In this document: positions 9,798 through 19,664 of the stretch, in pieces
Position numbering within the stretch: position 1 is the first letter of the stretch
How the letters are laid out: the number at the start of each line of letters is the position of its first letter
Origin: Mesobaculum littorinae
Lineage (GTDB): Bacteria; Pseudomonadota; Alphaproteobacteria; Rhodobacterales; Rhodobacteraceae
DNA length: 64,000 nucleotides
Direction of reading: 5' to 3'
NCBI RefSeq assembly: GCF_004011175.1
Contig: NZ_RQXX01000002.1
Location: 434,001 to 498,000 of the forward strand
Notes under the pieces: generated by a model
The model's database searches: none
Told to the model about the DNA's origin: nothing
Seen by the model: only the letters and a program-made list of their open reading frames with translations
Program-made: the position numbers and the translations under genes

Positions 9798-11168
9798 TCA
9801 CAGCCGCACCGTCTTGCCGGGGTTCAGCAGGTTGCCGGGGTCGAGCGCGCGCTTCAGCTCGGCCATCACGGCCCACCCCTCGCCATGCTCGCGCTCCATG
9901 TAGCCCAGCTTGCCCAGGCCCACGCCGTGTTCGCCGGTGACGGTGCCGCCCAGCGACAGGGCGCGGTCGGCCATCCGTGCCGACAGCGCCTCGGCCGCGC
10001 GCATTTCTTCGGCATCGCCCTGGCGCACCAGCAGGATCGCATGGAAATTGCCGTCGCCGACATGGCCCAGGATCGGGCCGGGGATGGGCGACGCGGCGAT
10101 GTCGGCGCGCGTCTCCTCGACCGCCTGCGCCAGCCGCGACAGGGGCACGCAGATGTCGGTGACGATTGCCGTGGTGCCGGGGCGCGACTGCAGGATCGAC
10201 CAGTAGGCTTGGTGCCGCGCGGCCCAGAGGCGGTTGCGTTCCTCGGCCAGCGTCGACCAGGCAAAGCCGGTGGCGCCGAACTCTTCGGCGATCTCGCCGA
10301 ACCGCGCCGCCTCTTCGGCGACCGCCGCCTCGGAGCCATGGAATTCGACCATCAAATGCGGCGTCTCGGGCAGCCCCAGCTTCGACGCCGCGTTGCAGGC
10401 GGCGACGGTATCGCTGTCGAGGAATTCGATCCGGGCCATATTGATGCCCGACTGGATGGTGGCAATCACCGCTTCGACCGCGGGGCCGATATCGGCAAAG
10501 GCGCAGACCGCCGACGACACCGCCTCGGGCTGGCCATGCAGCTTCAGCGTCAGTTCGGTGACCAGACCCAAGGTGCCCTCCGAGCCGACCATGAGTCCCG
10601 TCAGGTCGTAGCCCGACGCGGTCTTGCGCGCCCGGCTGCCGGTGCGGATGGCGCGGCCATCGGCCAGCACGACCTCGAGCCCCATGACGTTGTCGCGCAT
10701 CGTGCCGTAGCGCACGGCGGTGGTGCCGCTGGCGCGCGTCATCGCCATCCCCCCGATCGAGGCATTGGCGCCGGGATCCACGGGAAAGAACAGGCCCGTC
10801 GCGCGCAGCTCGGTGTTCAGCGTCTCGCGGGTGATGCCGGGCTGCACACGGACGTCCATGTCCTCGGGGTTGATCTCGAGGATCGCGGCCATGCGCGCGA
10901 AATCCACCACGACGCCGCCCGAGGTCGCCAGCGCCTGCGCCTCGAGCGACGTGCCCGCGCCCCAGGCGGTGACGGGCAGCCCGTGCTCGCCGCAGATCCG
11001 CACCAGCGCCTGCACTTCTTCGGTGGTCTCAGGGTAGGCCACGGCATCGGGGGCGGCGGCGGCAAAATGGGTTTCCGACCGGCTGTGCTGGTCCAGTTCC
11101 GCCTTGGACGCGACAAGGCGATCGCCTAACAAGGATGTAAGCTTATCAAGAGCCGCGGGGATCGGCAT
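9798..11168 (-). CDS. FAD-binding oxidase, GlcD / D-lactate dehydrogenase type
   Basis: Flavoenzyme of the vanillyl-alcohol-oxidase fold that oxidises a 2-hydroxy acid, most likely D-lactate or glycolate. The N-terminal FAD-binding domain (about 35-215) shows GAGTSLEAQALATSGGVVVDF and PGANASIGGMAMTRASGTTAVRYG. The C-terminal FAD-oxidase domain ends with GHVGDGNFHAILLV and GTVTGEHGVGLGK, where the histidines that bind substrate and metal normally lie, then KRALDPGNLLNPGKTVRL. The 456-residue length is standard for the single-subunit form. The ATG has an AGGAGAGG site 5 bases upstream. The substrate cannot be fixed from sequence alone; no glcE or glcF partner is nearby, which favours a D-lactate-type enzyme. 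Confidence 0.88.
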   Translation of the reverse strand: MPIPAALDKLTSLLGDRLVASKAELDQHSRSETHFAAAAPDAVAYPETTEEVQALVRICGEHGLPVTAWGAGTSLEAQALATSGGVVVDFARMAAILEINPEDMDVRVQPGITRETLNTELRATGLFFPVDPGANASIGGMAMTRASGTTAVRYGTMRDNVMGLEVVLADGRAIRTGSRARKTASGYDLTGLMVGSEGTLGLVTELTLKLHGQPEAVSSAVCAFADIGPAVEAVIATIQSGINMARIEFLDSDTVAACNAASKLGLPETPHLMVEFHGSEAAVAEEAARFGEIAEEFGATGFAWSTLAEERNRLWAARHQAYWSILQSRPGTTAIVTDICVPLSRLAQAVEETRADIAASPIPGPILGHVGDGNFHAILLVRQGDAEEMRAAEALSARMADRALSLGGTVTGEHGVGLGKLGYMEREHGEGWAVMAELKRALDPGNLLNPGKTVRL

Positions 11169-11261
11169 CGGTCCTCTCCTTTTCGAATGACGCGGACCCT
11201 AGGCCACGCGGGCGGCCGGGGAAACCCCGACCCGACGCCCGGACGAAGCAGGTGCGACAGC

Positions 11262-12950
11262 ATGGCCGAGCCGGGCCAATGGAGCCTGACAGACGAGGTG
11301 GGTCGCGCCCGCGCCGCGCTGCTTCACGCGTGGGAGGTGCTGCGCCACCGCGGCCCCAGCCAGCTGCAGTTCTGGTTCATCGCGCTGGTGATCGGCATCG
11401 CCGCGGGCTTTGCCGCGCTGTTCTTTCGCAAGGGCATCAACGCGCTGCAGGCGACGCTTTACGGCACCGAGGACATCCTTCACCTGCGCAGCTTTGCCGA
11501 AACGCTGGACTGGTACTGGATCCTGCTGATCCCCGTCGCGGGCGGGCTGATCGTGGGGCTTATCCTCGACCACTTCACTCCCGACGGGCGCGTGCGCTCG
11601 GTCTCCGAGGTGATCGCGGGCGCGGCGCTGAACGAAGGCCGTGTCGAGACGCGCGCGGGCCTTGCGTCGGCCGCGGCGTCGCTGATCACGCTGTCCTCGG
11701 GCGGTTCGACCGGGCGCGAAGGGCCGGTGGTGCACATGGCGGGCGTGATCGCGACATGGGTGTCGAACCGGATCAACGCCAGCGGCATCACCGGACGCGA
11801 CCTGCTGGGCTGTGCCGTGGCCGCCGCCGTCTCGGCCAGTTTCAACGCGCCCATCGCGGGCGCGCTCTTTGCGCTGGAGGTGGTGCTGCGGCACTTTGCC
11901 ATGCACGCCTTTGCCCCCATCGCCATCGCCAGTGCTGCGGGCACGGTCATCAACCGGATCGAGTTCGGCGACGTCACCGAATTCGTTCTGGCCGAAGAGG
12001 GCGCGCTGTCCTTCTATGTCGAGCTTCCCGCCTTCGTCCTGCTGGGGCTTCTCTGCGGTCTGGTGGCAACGGCGCTGATGCGGGCGGTCTTCTTTGCCGA
12101 GGATGTGGGCAACCATGTCCAGCGCCGTTTCGGCATGCCGCGCTATCTGCGCCCGGCCTTGGCGGGGCTGATCCTGGGCGCCCTGGCGATCCCCTTTCCG
12201 CACATCATCGGCGTGGGGTACGAAACGACGTCCGAGGCACTGACCGGCGGCCTGCTTCTGGGGGAGGTCGTGGTTCTGGCGGTGCTCAAGACCATCGCGG
12301 TCGCGGTCACGATGGGCGGGCGCATGGGCGGCGGCGTCTTTTCGCCTTCGCTGATGCTCGGGGCGCTGACGGGGCTGGCCTTCGGGCTGGTGGCCACGGG
12401 TCTCTTTCCCGAGGTGTCGGGGTCCGAGACGCTTTATGCGCTGGCGGGGATGGGGGCGGTCGCGGCCTCGGTGCTGGGCGCGCCGATCTCGACCACGCTG
12501 ATCGTGTTCGAACTGACGGGTGACTGGCAGACGGGGCTTGCGGTGATGGTCACCGTCTCGATCGCCTCGGCGCTGGCGTCGCGGCTGGTCTACCGCTCGT
12601 TCTTCCTGACCCAGCTTGAGCGGCGCAATATCCACGTCGCCAAGGGGCCGCAGGCCTATCTTCTGTCGATGTTCAGGGTGGCCAACGTGATGCGCAAGCC
12701 CGAGGATCCGCGCGCCGCCCCCGACGACGCCGTGTGGGACGCGATCGAGGCCGGGGTGCAGATCGAATCCAACGCCACGCTCGACGCTGCGATGCCCCTC
12801 TTCGAACGGACGAACCGGATGTTCCTGCCGGTGGTGCGGATGGGGGCCAAGGGCGAAAGCCCCGAGATCGTGGGCGCCCTGTTCCACGTCGACGCGCTGC
12901 GCGCCTATAACCGCGCGCTGGCGGCCACCGCGGCGGAAGAGCATTCCTGA
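11262..12950 (+). CDS. ClC-family chloride channel or transporter with C-terminal CBS-like segment
   Basis: Multi-pass anion transporter of the ClC family. The gating-glutamate motif GREGP is present in SSGGSTGREGPVVHMAG, as are FNAPIAGALFALE and GGGVFSPSLMLGA. A CBS-like segment forms the last 70 residues (TLDAAMPLFERTNRMFLPVV). The reading frame is open from 11187, but the ATG at 11262 is preferred because the upstream part is low-complexity and unlike the family. Two departures from E. coli ClcA are visible. The intracellular proton glutamate (second E of IIEEM) is replaced by Val in FALEVV, and the GSGIP selectivity motif is replaced by VRSVS before EVIAGA. It may therefore not be a classical chloride/proton exchanger. 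It is divergent from the FAD oxidase gene. Confidence 0.88.
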   Translation: MAEPGQWSLTDEVGRARAALLHAWEVLRHRGPSQLQFWFIALVIGIAAGFAALFFRKGINALQATLYGTEDILHLRSFAETLDWYWILLIPVAGGLIVGLILDHFTPDGRVRSVSEVIAGAALNEGRVETRAGLASAAASLITLSSGGSTGREGPVVHMAGVIATWVSNRINASGITGRDLLGCAVAAAVSASFNAPIAGALFALEVVLRHFAMHAFAPIAIASAAGTVINRIEFGDVTEFVLAEEGALSFYVELPAFVLLGLLCGLVATALMRAVFFAEDVGNHVQRRFGMPRYLRPALAGLILGALAIPFPHIIGVGYETTSEALTGGLLLGEVVVLAVLKTIAVAVTMGGRMGGGVFSPSLMLGALTGLAFGLVATGLFPEVSGSETLYALAGMGAVAASVLGAPISTTLIVFELTGDWQTGLAVMVTVSIASALASRLVYRSFFLTQLERRNIHVAKGPQAYLLSMFRVANVMRKPEDPRAAPDDAVWDAIEAGVQIESNATLDAAMPLFERTNRMFLPVVRMGAKGESPEIVGALFHVDALRAYNRALAATAAEEHS

Positions 12951-13210
12951 GCCTCGGGGACGTGGCCGCGACGGCCCGCCCGCGGCGTCAGCCCCGTCCC
13001 CGGCATGGCCCGCGCCGTTTCACGTGACCCAACCTCCTGAGACGTGGTCCCCGCCGTGCCGCCGTTCCCGCGGTGACACCGCCCGGACGCCCGGCATCGG
13101 GGTTGCGCCGGATCATGCAGGGGGTGACAGCTTAGGCCAGGCCGCTTTGGCCGCCGCGATGGCGGAGGGTGGCCGGAACCGGGCGGAGGCGGACCGGACG
13201 CGGTCCGGCC

Positions 13211-13552
13211 TCAGATCTCTTCGACGGTCGCCTTGTCGGCGTAGAAGGCGATGTGGCCGGTGATGTCCTGCGCGCCTTCGATGGGCGATTCATAGGACCA
13301 GGCCGCGTCCTGGATCGCCCCGCTCTTGCCCTGGATCGAGTAGTGCCGCGCCTCGCCCTTCAATGGGCAGCGCGTCACCGTGTCCGATGATTCGAGCAGG
13401 GCCATCGCGATATCCGCACGCGGAAAATAGATGACAGGGTCGTGCCCGGTTTCCTCCAGCCGCAGGGCGGTGGTGGTTTCCCCGATGACGGCACCCCCCG
13501 CACGGACCACCCAGGTGCCGGATGCCGGCGAGATCGTGATCTTGTCGCTCAT
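13211..13552 (-). CDS. DUF427 domain-containing protein
   Basis: A 113-residue protein matching the DUF427 family throughout: the TWVVRAGGAVIGETTTALRL opening, the VIYFPRADIAMALL core, TRCPLKGEARHYSI, and the AAWSYESPIEGAQDITGHIAFY block. The family has a small beta-barrel fold and no established biochemical role. No signal peptide or membrane segment is present. It lies 93 bases upstream of the Gdx-type exporter gene on the map, transcribed in the same direction after it, so the two may share a transcript. Confidence 0.85.
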   Translation of the reverse strand: MSDKITISPASGTWVVRAGGAVIGETTTALRLEETGHDPVIYFPRADIAMALLESSDTVTRCPLKGEARHYSIQGKSGAIQDAAWSYESPIEGAQDITGHIAFYADKATVEEI

Positions 13553-13645
13553 ATCGTGACCTTGTGTTGTGCACCCCAGCCTAGCAGGCGTTCCGCGACA
13601 GGACCATGTCGCTTTGCAACGTCGGCGGGTCCGGGCGTGAGGGCC

Positions 13646-13966
13646 TCACCCCGGGGTCGCAAGCTTCATCAGGACCAGCCCGCACAGGATCAGCGCCGCG
13701 GCGGCCAGGCGCAGGGGGCCCATCGCCTCGCCCAGCACCGCGATGCCCAGGACAAAGGCGCCGAGCGCGCCGATCCCGGTCCAGATCATGTAGGCGGTGC
13801 CCAGGGGGAGGCTGCGCATCGACACCGACAACAGGCCGAAGCTGCCCAGCATCGTCACCACCATCACCGCCGTCGGCAGGGGACGGGTGAAGCCGTCCGA
13901 CTGCTTCATCGCGAAGGCCCAGCACACTTCGAGCAGGCCAGCGATGACGAGATAGATCCACGCCAT
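13646..13966 (-). CDS. gdx: SMR-family exporter, guanidinium exporter Gdx (SugE) type
   Basis: Four-helix small multidrug resistance protein of 106 residues that works as an antiparallel dimer. The conserved membrane glutamate is in AGLLEVCWAFAMK (about residue 13). The subgroup motif SLPLGTAYMIWTGIGALGAFVLGI matches Gdx/SugE rather than EmrE, which points to export of guanidinium in exchange for protons. The ATG has an AAGGA site. I looked for a guanidine riboswitch in the 125 bases upstream and saw none; only a GC hairpin at 13991-14012. Transport specificity is inferred from subgroup motifs. Confidence 0.87.
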   Translation of the reverse strand: MAWIYLVIAGLLEVCWAFAMKQSDGFTRPLPTAVMVVTMLGSFGLLSVSMRSLPLGTAYMIWTGIGALGAFVLGIAVLGEAMGPLRLAAAALILCGLVLMKLATPG

Positions 13967-13990
13967 TGGCTGTCATCCTTGCAAAGCCGG

Positions 13991-14012
13991 GCGGCCGTTT
14001 CGGGACGGCCGC
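13991..14012 (-). terminator. Inverted repeat between aminopeptidase and gdx genes
   Basis: An eight-base perfect stem (GCGGCCGT with ACGGCCGC, six-base loop) lies 80 bases beyond the stop of the minus-strand aminopeptidase gene. There is no T run on either side, so termination would have to be weak or Rho-dependent. It could also be a leader structure of gdx. Confidence 0.4.
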
Positions 14013-14091
14013 AAAGGGATGGGGCAGGGCGCCGCCGGGCCTGGGCGCGGTTACATGCGCGCCGCCCGGCCCCCGCACGGCCCCCCGAAGA

Positions 14092-15909
14092 TCAGATCGG
14101 CGCGGTGGCGCGGGCGAGCCACGCGGCGGCGTCGCCCTCGACCCGATCGGCGAGCTTGGCCGCGACCTCGGCATGGTAGGCGTTCAGCCAGTCGCGTTCG
14201 CCCCCCGACAGCATCGCCGCGTTGATCAGCCGCCGGTCGATGGGCGCGTAGGTCAGCGTGGAGAAGCGCAGGAAGTCGCGCCCCGCATCGGCGCCGGGCA
14301 GGTCCGCCGTTTCGACCACCAGCAGGTTCTCGATCCGGATGCCGAAGCTGCCCTCGCGGTAATAGCCGGGCTCGTTCGACAGGATCATCCCGGGGCGTAA
14401 CGGCACCTCGCTGATCCGGCTCAGCCGCTGCGGGCCCTCGTGCACGCCAAGGTAGACGCCGACGCCGTGGCCCGTGCCATGGTCGTAATCCTGCCCCGCC
14501 ATCCACAGCGGCATCCGCGCCAGCGCGTCCAAATCGCGCCCGGCGAGGCCCGCGGGCCAGACCGCGCGCGACATCGCGATCATTCCCTTGAGTACACGGG
14601 TAAAGCAGGCCCGCGCTTCGGCCGAGGGTTGGCCTATGGCGATGGTGCGGGTGATGTCGGTGGTGCCATCGAGGTACTGCGCCCCCGAATCCACCAGCAT
14701 CAGCTCGCCCCTGGACAGCGGGCGATTGCTGTCTTCGGTCACGCGGTAATGCACGATGGCGCCGTTCGGACCGGCGCCCGAGATGGTGTCGAAGCTGATC
14801 TCCTTCAGCTCGCCGGTCTCGGCGCGGAACCCTTCGAGCGCGCGCACGACGTCGATCTCGGTCGGGCGGGTTTCCGAGCGGGTCAGCCCCTCGGCCTGCG
14901 TCTCCAGCCAGTGCAGGAAGCGGCAGACCGCTGCACCGTCGCGCAGGTGCGCGGCCCGGGTCGCGGCGATCTCGGCCGGGGTCTTGCAGGCCTTGCGCAG
15001 GATGCAGGGATCGCCGGCCCAGGAGATGTCGATCGCGGCCTCTTCCAGCCGCCGCGCGACCTCATACGGAACACTGTCGCGGTCCAGCCGCACGGGCCCT
15101 TCCAGGTGGCCCAGCGCCTCGGGGAACTCATCGGCGGGGCACAGCGCGACCTCGTCGCCCAGGTGGTCGCGCAGGCCCTCGGCCTTTGCAGGATCGACGA
15201 AAAGCTCGGCCCGGCCGGTATCGTAGAGGATGCAGAAGGCATGGGCGACGGGCGTATGCGCGATGTCGGCGCCGCGGATGTTCAGAAGCCACGCGATACT
15301 GTCGGGCAGCGTCAGGATCAGCGCGGTCTCGCCCGCCTTGCGCAGATCCTCGGCCGCCTCGGCACGCTTTTCGGACGAAAAGCGCCCGGCAAGCGTGACG
15401 GGGTAGGGCTGGATCGGCGCGGCGGGCGGGGCGGGCTGATCTGCCCAGATCCGATCGACGAGGTTCATCGTCTCTACCAGCTCGATGCCCTTCAGCGCAA
15501 GGGTGGCGCGCAGATCCTCGATTTCGCGCACCGTGTGCAGCCAGGGGTCGAAACCCACCTCGGCGCCGTCCTCCAGCGCCTCGGCCAGCCACGGGCCCAG
15601 CCGGGTGGCGGGCCATGCGACGGGGGTGATGAGGTCGGTGGCCACCTGCGTCCGTGCCTGCAGCGTGTAGCGGCCATCGACGAAGAGCCCGACGCGGTCG
15701 GTCAGCACGGCGGCGAACCCGGCCGAGCCGGTGAACCCGGTGAGCCAGGCGAGGCGTTCGTCGTGCGGGGCGACGTATTCGCCCTGATGCACGTCGGCGC
15801 GGGGAACGAGAAAGGCCGACAGGCCGTCGGCCGCCATCTCCTCGCGCAGGGCGGCGACGCGGGGCGGGCCCTGTTCGGGGCTGCTGGTTGCGGTGAATTC
15901 CTGGAACAT
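14092..15909 (-). CDS. Aminopeptidase P family protein (Xaa-Pro aminopeptidase)
   Basis: Metallopeptidase of the M24 (pita-bread) family that removes an N-terminal residue preceding proline. This is the long three-domain form (605 residues): two creatinase-like N-terminal domains (RADVHQGEYVAPHDERLAWLTGFTGSAG near residue 35) and a C-terminal catalytic domain. The metal-ligand motifs are LMLVDSGAQYLDGTTDITRT, DHGTGHGVGVYLGVHEGP, LSNEPGYYREGSFGIRIENLL. The ATG overlaps the last base of the cobT stop (TGATG), so translation is probably coupled. Reading further upstream in the frame only crosses cobT. There is no signal peptide, so it should be cytoplasmic. Confidence 0.92.
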   Translation of the reverse strand: MFQEFTATSSPEQGPPRVAALREEMAADGLSAFLVPRADVHQGEYVAPHDERLAWLTGFTGSAGFAAVLTDRVGLFVDGRYTLQARTQVATDLITPVAWPATRLGPWLAEALEDGAEVGFDPWLHTVREIEDLRATLALKGIELVETMNLVDRIWADQPAPPAAPIQPYPVTLAGRFSSEKRAEAAEDLRKAGETALILTLPDSIAWLLNIRGADIAHTPVAHAFCILYDTGRAELFVDPAKAEGLRDHLGDEVALCPADEFPEALGHLEGPVRLDRDSVPYEVARRLEEAAIDISWAGDPCILRKACKTPAEIAATRAAHLRDGAAVCRFLHWLETQAEGLTRSETRPTEIDVVRALEGFRAETGELKEISFDTISGAGPNGAIVHYRVTEDSNRPLSRGELMLVDSGAQYLDGTTDITRTIAIGQPSAEARACFTRVLKGMIAMSRAVWPAGLAGRDLDALARMPLWMAGQDYDHGTGHGVGVYLGVHEGPQRLSRISEVPLRPGMILSNEPGYYREGSFGIRIENLLVVETADLPGADAGRDFLRFSTLTYAPIDRRLINAAMLSGGERDWLNAYHAEVAAKLADRVEGDAAAWLARATAPI

Positions 15910-17786
15910 CACGACGCCTTTCTCATCCCCAGCACGCGGGCCCGCTTTCGCGGATCGCTGTCGAACAGGCCGGCCAGCTGCTCGGTCATCGCGCCGGCCA
16001 GCTGTTCGACGTCGGTGATCGTGACCGCACGGTCGTAGTAGCGCGTCACGTCGTGACCGATGCCGATGGCCAGCAGTTCGACCGCGCGGCGGCGGCCGAC
16101 CATGGCGATGACGTCGCGCAGGTGCCGTTCGAGGTAATTGGCCGGGTTCACCGACAGCGTCGAATCGTCCACCGGCGCGCCGTCCGAGATCACCATCAGG
16201 ATCTTGCGCGCCTCTGTGCGCCGCTCCATCCGGCGGTGCGCCCATTCCAGCGCCTCGCCGTCGATGTTCTCTTTCAGCAGCCCTTCCTTCATCATCAGCC
16301 CGAGGTTCGAGCGCGCCCGCCGCCAGGGCGCATCGGCGTGCTTGTAGATGATGTGGCGCAGATCGTTGAGCCGCCCCGGCGTCTGCGGGCGGCCCTCGGC
16401 AAGCCATGCCTCGCGGCTTTGCCCGCCCTTCCACGCGCGGGTGGTGAAGCCCAGGATCTCGACCTTGACCTGGCAGCGTTCCAGCGTGCGTGCCAGAACA
16501 TCGGCGCAGATCGCCGCGATCGAGATCGGGCGCCCGCGCATCGAGCCTGAGTTGTCGAGCAGGAGGGTCACCACAGTATCGCGGAACTCGGTATCCCTCT
16601 CGACCTTGAAGGACAGCGGGGTCGTGGGGTTCGCGACCACCCGGGCCAGCCGCCCGGCGTCGAGGATGCCCTCTTCGAGGTCGAATTCCCAGCTGCGGTT
16701 CTGCTGCGCCTGCAGGCGGCGCTGCAGCTTGTTGGCCAGCCGGGACACGGCGCCCTTCAGCGGATCGAGCTGCTGGTCGAGATAGGCGCGCAGCCGTTCC
16801 AGTTCCGCCGGTTCGGCCAGGTCCTCGGCGCGGATCTCTTCGTCGAAGCGGGTCGAGAAGACCTGGTAGTTGGGGTCGGCGTCGGAGACCGGCGCGGGGG
16901 GCGGCGGGTCCATCGGGGCCTCGCCCTCGGGCATGTCGGCGTCTTCGCCCGTCTCCATGTCGGCGGTCTCGTCCGAGGCCATCTGCGCCTCGGCCGCGTC
17001 CTGCGACTGGTCCTGGCTCTGTTCGGGGGACGCCTCGCTGTCGTCCTCGTCGGAGCCGTCGTCGTCGCCGGAGCTGTCGGGCTGGTCCTCGTCGTCGCTT
17101 TCCTCGGCCTCGTCCTCCTGATCAGGGTCTTCGGCGTCGGGATCCTCGCCCAGCTGGTCGCCGAATCCCAGATCCTCGATCATCTTGCGTGTGAAGCGGG
17201 CAAAGGCCGACTGGTCGGCCAGCGTGGTGTCGAGATCGGCGAGCGTTTCGGCGGCGTTCTCTTCGATGAAGCCGCGCCACAGCTGCATCACGTTGTCGGC
17301 GCCGCCGGGCAGGGTGCGACCGGTCGCCAGGTGCCGGATCAGGTAGCCCGCCGCCACGTGCAGCGGTACGTCGTCGGTCGATGTCACATCGCCATAGCCC
17401 TTGCGCGCGGCCTCGGCGCCGATCTTGGCGTCGATGTTGCCGGCGGTGCCGGGCATGGCGCGGGCGCCCACGGCCTCGCACCGGGCCATCTCCATCGCCT
17501 CGTAGAGATCGCGGGCCATCTGGCCCTGCGGGGCGTAGCGGTTGAAGGTGCCCGCATCGTGATACTTGCGCCGCAGCGCATAACTGTCGGCGGTGCCGCG
17601 GGCCATCAGCACCTCGTCCCGGGTCATCCGGCGCGAGATCTGCGGCAGCCGCACCCCGTCATTGGTCATCCCCGGAGGGTCGACCGAATAGGACACGCCC
17701 AGGTCGGGGTCGTCGGCCAGAACCTTGGTGGCCTCGGCCAGCGCCTTCTTGAAGGGATCGGCGGGGTTGTCTGACGGTTTGCTCAT
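15909..17786 (-). CDS. cobT: Cobaltochelatase subunit CobT
   Basis: Subunit of the aerobic CobNST cobaltochelatase that inserts cobalt into hydrogenobyrinic acid a,c-diamide. The 625-residue protein has a globular N-terminus, a very acidic central stretch (about residues 205-300, rich in Asp, Glu, Ser and Gln), and a C-terminal VWA domain with the MIDAS motif [15 protein letters not shown] at about 405-420 and [14 protein letters not shown] near 535. The acidic middle and the VWA domain parallel BchD/ChlD of magnesium chelatase. It lies after cobS on the same strand, 138 bases away and separated by a strong terminator at 17865-17893. cobN is not in the window. Confidence 0.93.
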   Translation of the reverse strand: MSKPSDNPADPFKKALAEATKVLADDPDLGVSYSVDPPGMTNDGVRLPQISRRMTRDEVLMARGTADSYALRRKYHDAGTFNRYAPQGQMARDLYEAMEMARCEAVGARAMPGTAGNIDAKIGAEAARKGYGDVTSTDDVPLHVAAGYLIRHLATGRTLPGGADNVMQLWRGFIEENAAETLADLDTTLADQSAFARFTRKMIEDLGFGDQLGEDPDAEDPDQEDEAEESDDEDQPDSSGDDDGSDEDDSEASPEQSQDQSQDAAEAQMASDETADMETGEDADMPEGEAPMDPPPPAPVSDADPNYQVFSTRFDEEIRAEDLAEPAELERLRAYLDQQLDPLKGAVSRLANKLQRRLQAQQNRSWEFDLEEGILDAGRLARVVANPTTPLSFKVERDTEFRDTVVTLLLDNSGSMRGRPISIAAICADVLARTLERCQVKVEILGFTTRAWKGGQSREAWLAEGRPQTPGRLNDLRHIIYKHADAPWRRARSNLGLMMKEGLLKENIDGEALEWAHRRMERRTEARKILMVISDGAPVDDSTLSVNPANYLERHLRDVIAMVGRRRAVELLAIGIGHDVTRYYDRAVTITDVEQLAGAMTEQLAGLFDSDPRKRARVLGMRKAS

Positions 17787-17864
17787 GACCTTGATAAATC
17801 ACCGCCCGGGCGGGTCGGCAAGGGGGCCGTGCCATCGCCGGGCGGCGGGGGGCGCCGCGCGAAC

Positions 17865-17893
17865 GAAAAACGCCGCCGGAGGGCCCGGCGGCG
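17865..17893 (-). terminator. Intrinsic terminator between cobS and cobT
   Basis: On the minus strand a nine-base-pair stem (CGCCGCCGG with CCGGCGGCG) is followed by TTTTTC. It lies just after the cobS stop and before cobT, so cobT is either separately transcribed or served by read-through. Confidence 0.85.
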
Positions 17894-17924
17894 TGTTGCG
17901 GATCGCGACTGCGTGGCGGCGCCC

Positions 17925-18911
17925 TTACCGGACGCGGACGTTCGCGGCGCTCTCGGGCAGTTCCTCGTCAAAGCAGCGCTGGTAGAACTCGGCCACCGTC
18001 TCACGCTCAAGTTCATCGCACTTGTTGAGGAAGGTCAGCCGGAAGGCATAGCCGACATCGGCGAAGATCTCGGCGTTCTGGGCCCAGGCGATGACGGTCC
18101 GCGGGCTCATCACCGTGGAGAGGTCGCCGTTCATGAAGGCGGTGCGGGTCAGGTCGGCCACGGTCACCATCTGGCTGATCGTGCGGCGCCCGGCCTCGGT
18201 GTTGTAGTGCGGCGACTTCGACAGCACGATGGCCGTCTCGGCATCGTGGCTGAGGTAGTTCAGCGTCGCCACCAGGCTCCAGCGGTCCATCTGGCCCTGG
18301 TTGATCTGCTGGGTGCCGTGGTAAAGGCCGGTGGTGTCGCCCAGGCCCACCGTGTTCGCCGTGGCGAAGAGGCGGAAATAGGGATGTGGTTCGATCACCT
18401 CGTTCTGGTCGAGCAGCGTCAGCTTGCCCTCGACCTCGAGCACCCGCTGGATCACGAACATCACGTCGGCACGGCCCGCATCGTATTCGTCGAAGACGAT
18501 GGCGGTGGGGTTGCGCAGAGCCCAGGGCAGGATGCCCTCCTGGAACTCGGTGAACTGCTTGCCGTCGCGCAGCTTGATCGCGTCCTTGCCGATCAGGTCG
18601 ATCCGGCTGATGTGACTGTCGAGGTTTACCCGCACGCAGGGCCAGTTCAGCCGGGCGGCGACCTGTTCGATATGGGTCGACTTGCCGGTGCCGTGATAGC
18701 CCTGGATCATCACCCGGCGATTGTGGCTGAACCCGGCGAGGATGGCGAGCGTCGTGTCACGGTCGAACTTGTAGGTCGGATCCAGCGCGGGGACACGGTC
18801 GGACGGCTCGGCGAAGCCCTTGACCATCATGTCGGAGTCGAGCCCGAAGGTCTCGCGCACCGAAATTTCCTCGGTCGGTTTCGCCGCGATGTCCATAGTT
18901 CCATCCGCCAT
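17925..18911 (-). CDS. cobS: Cobaltochelatase subunit CobS
   Basis: AAA+ ATPase subunit of the CobNST cobaltochelatase; with CobT it forms the hexameric motor that powers cobalt insertion. Walker A is GYHGTGKST (about residues 71-79), Walker B is IVFDEYDAG near 138-146, and sensor-type [13 protein letters not shown] follows near 175. The 328 residues fit CobS. The start at 18911 ([18 protein letters not shown]) matches the usual CobS N-terminus and has GAGGGA upstream; an in-frame ATG six codons earlier (18929) is possible. The gene is divergent from the ECF sigma factor gene at 19113. Confidence 0.93.
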   Translation of the reverse strand: MADGTMDIAAKPTEEISVRETFGLDSDMMVKGFAEPSDRVPALDPTYKFDRDTTLAILAGFSHNRRVMIQGYHGTGKSTHIEQVAARLNWPCVRVNLDSHISRIDLIGKDAIKLRDGKQFTEFQEGILPWALRNPTAIVFDEYDAGRADVMFVIQRVLEVEGKLTLLDQNEVIEPHPYFRLFATANTVGLGDTTGLYHGTQQINQGQMDRWSLVATLNYLSHDAETAIVLSKSPHYNTEAGRRTISQMVTVADLTRTAFMNGDLSTVMSPRTVIAWAQNAEIFADVGYAFRLTFLNKCDELERETVAEFYQRCFDEELPESAANVRVR

Positions 18912-19112
18912 AGTAACTGGTTCCCTCATGCCGGCCCCGGCATTCCGGGCGCCGCGGATCGGTTTGCGTGGTGCAACATATCCCATGCAGGTGCAAGGGA
19001 AAGGCCGGTCCGGTTTTCGTGTAACCGGGGCTTGAGTTCGCGCGACAAGACGGCAAGACTGGCCCGCGACGGGGCCATGCGCGCCCACGCGCGCCCCGAG
19101 GAGTACCGGCAT

Positions 19113-19664
19113 TTGACCATCGCCGAAATCGAAAGCCTGCTACAGAAGACTGCGACCGGGGATCGGTCTGCCTTTCTCGAACTCTATGATCGGACCAGCG
19201 CGAAACTTTTCGGCGTCTGTCTCCGTGTCTTGAATGACCGACCCGAGGCCGAGGATGTGCTTCAGGACGTGTTCGTCAAGATCTGGCGCAACGCGGACCG
19301 GTATCGCGCCAACGGGCTGAGCCCGATGACCTGGCTGATCACCGTCGCCCGCAACAGCGCCATCGACAGGTTGCGCGCGCGGCGGGCCGCCGGGGGTGCG
19401 ACGGGGGGCGATATCTCCGAGGCCCGCGAGGTTCCCGACAGCGACCCGGGGCCCGAGGCGCGGGCCATCGCCCTGTCGGAGCGGGATCGCATCCGCGCCT
19501 GTCTCGACGAGCTCGAGTCCGACAAGGCGCAGGCGGTCCGGGGGGCCTATCTGGATGGTCTCAGCTACCGGGACCTGGCCGAGCGGTACGCCGTGCCGCT
19601 CAACACGATGCGGACTTGGCTGCGGCGCAGCCTGGACAAACTGAAAGAGTGTCTTGGTCGATGA
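19113..19664 (+). CDS. ECF-family RNA polymerase sigma factor
   Basis: Group 4 sigma factor of about 183 residues. Region 2 is seen as [24 protein letters not shown] followed by [15 protein letters not shown] and [17 protein letters not shown]. Region 4 is seen as [28 protein letters not shown]. The chosen TTG start has a GAGGAG site nine bases upstream; an in-frame ATG at 19077 would add twelve residues but lacks a good site. The stop overlaps the anti-sigma start (ATGA). Pairing with an RskA-type anti-sigma factor resembles the SigK/RskA arrangement. The target promoters cannot be read from this window; the adjacent msrB is a plausible target. Confidence 0.9.
   Translation: MTIAEIESLLQKTATGDRSAFLELYDRTSAKLFGVCLRVLNDRPEAEDVLQDVFVKIWRNADRYRANGLSPMTWLITVARNSAIDRLRARRAAGGATGGDISEAREVPDSDPGPEARAIALSERDRIRACLDELESDKAQAVRGAYLDGLSYRDLAERYAVPLNTMRTWLRRSLDKLKECLGR

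Noticed and set aside
9018-11129. A 703-codon plus-strand open frame
   Set aside because: It runs antisense through the SnoaL-like and FAD oxidase genes and shows no domain of its own.
13967-14091. Guanidine riboswitch upstream of the gdx gene
   Set aside because: Neither the paired ACGR-loop hairpins of guanidine-II nor the conserved guanidine-I core could be seen; only a GC hairpin without the loop motif.
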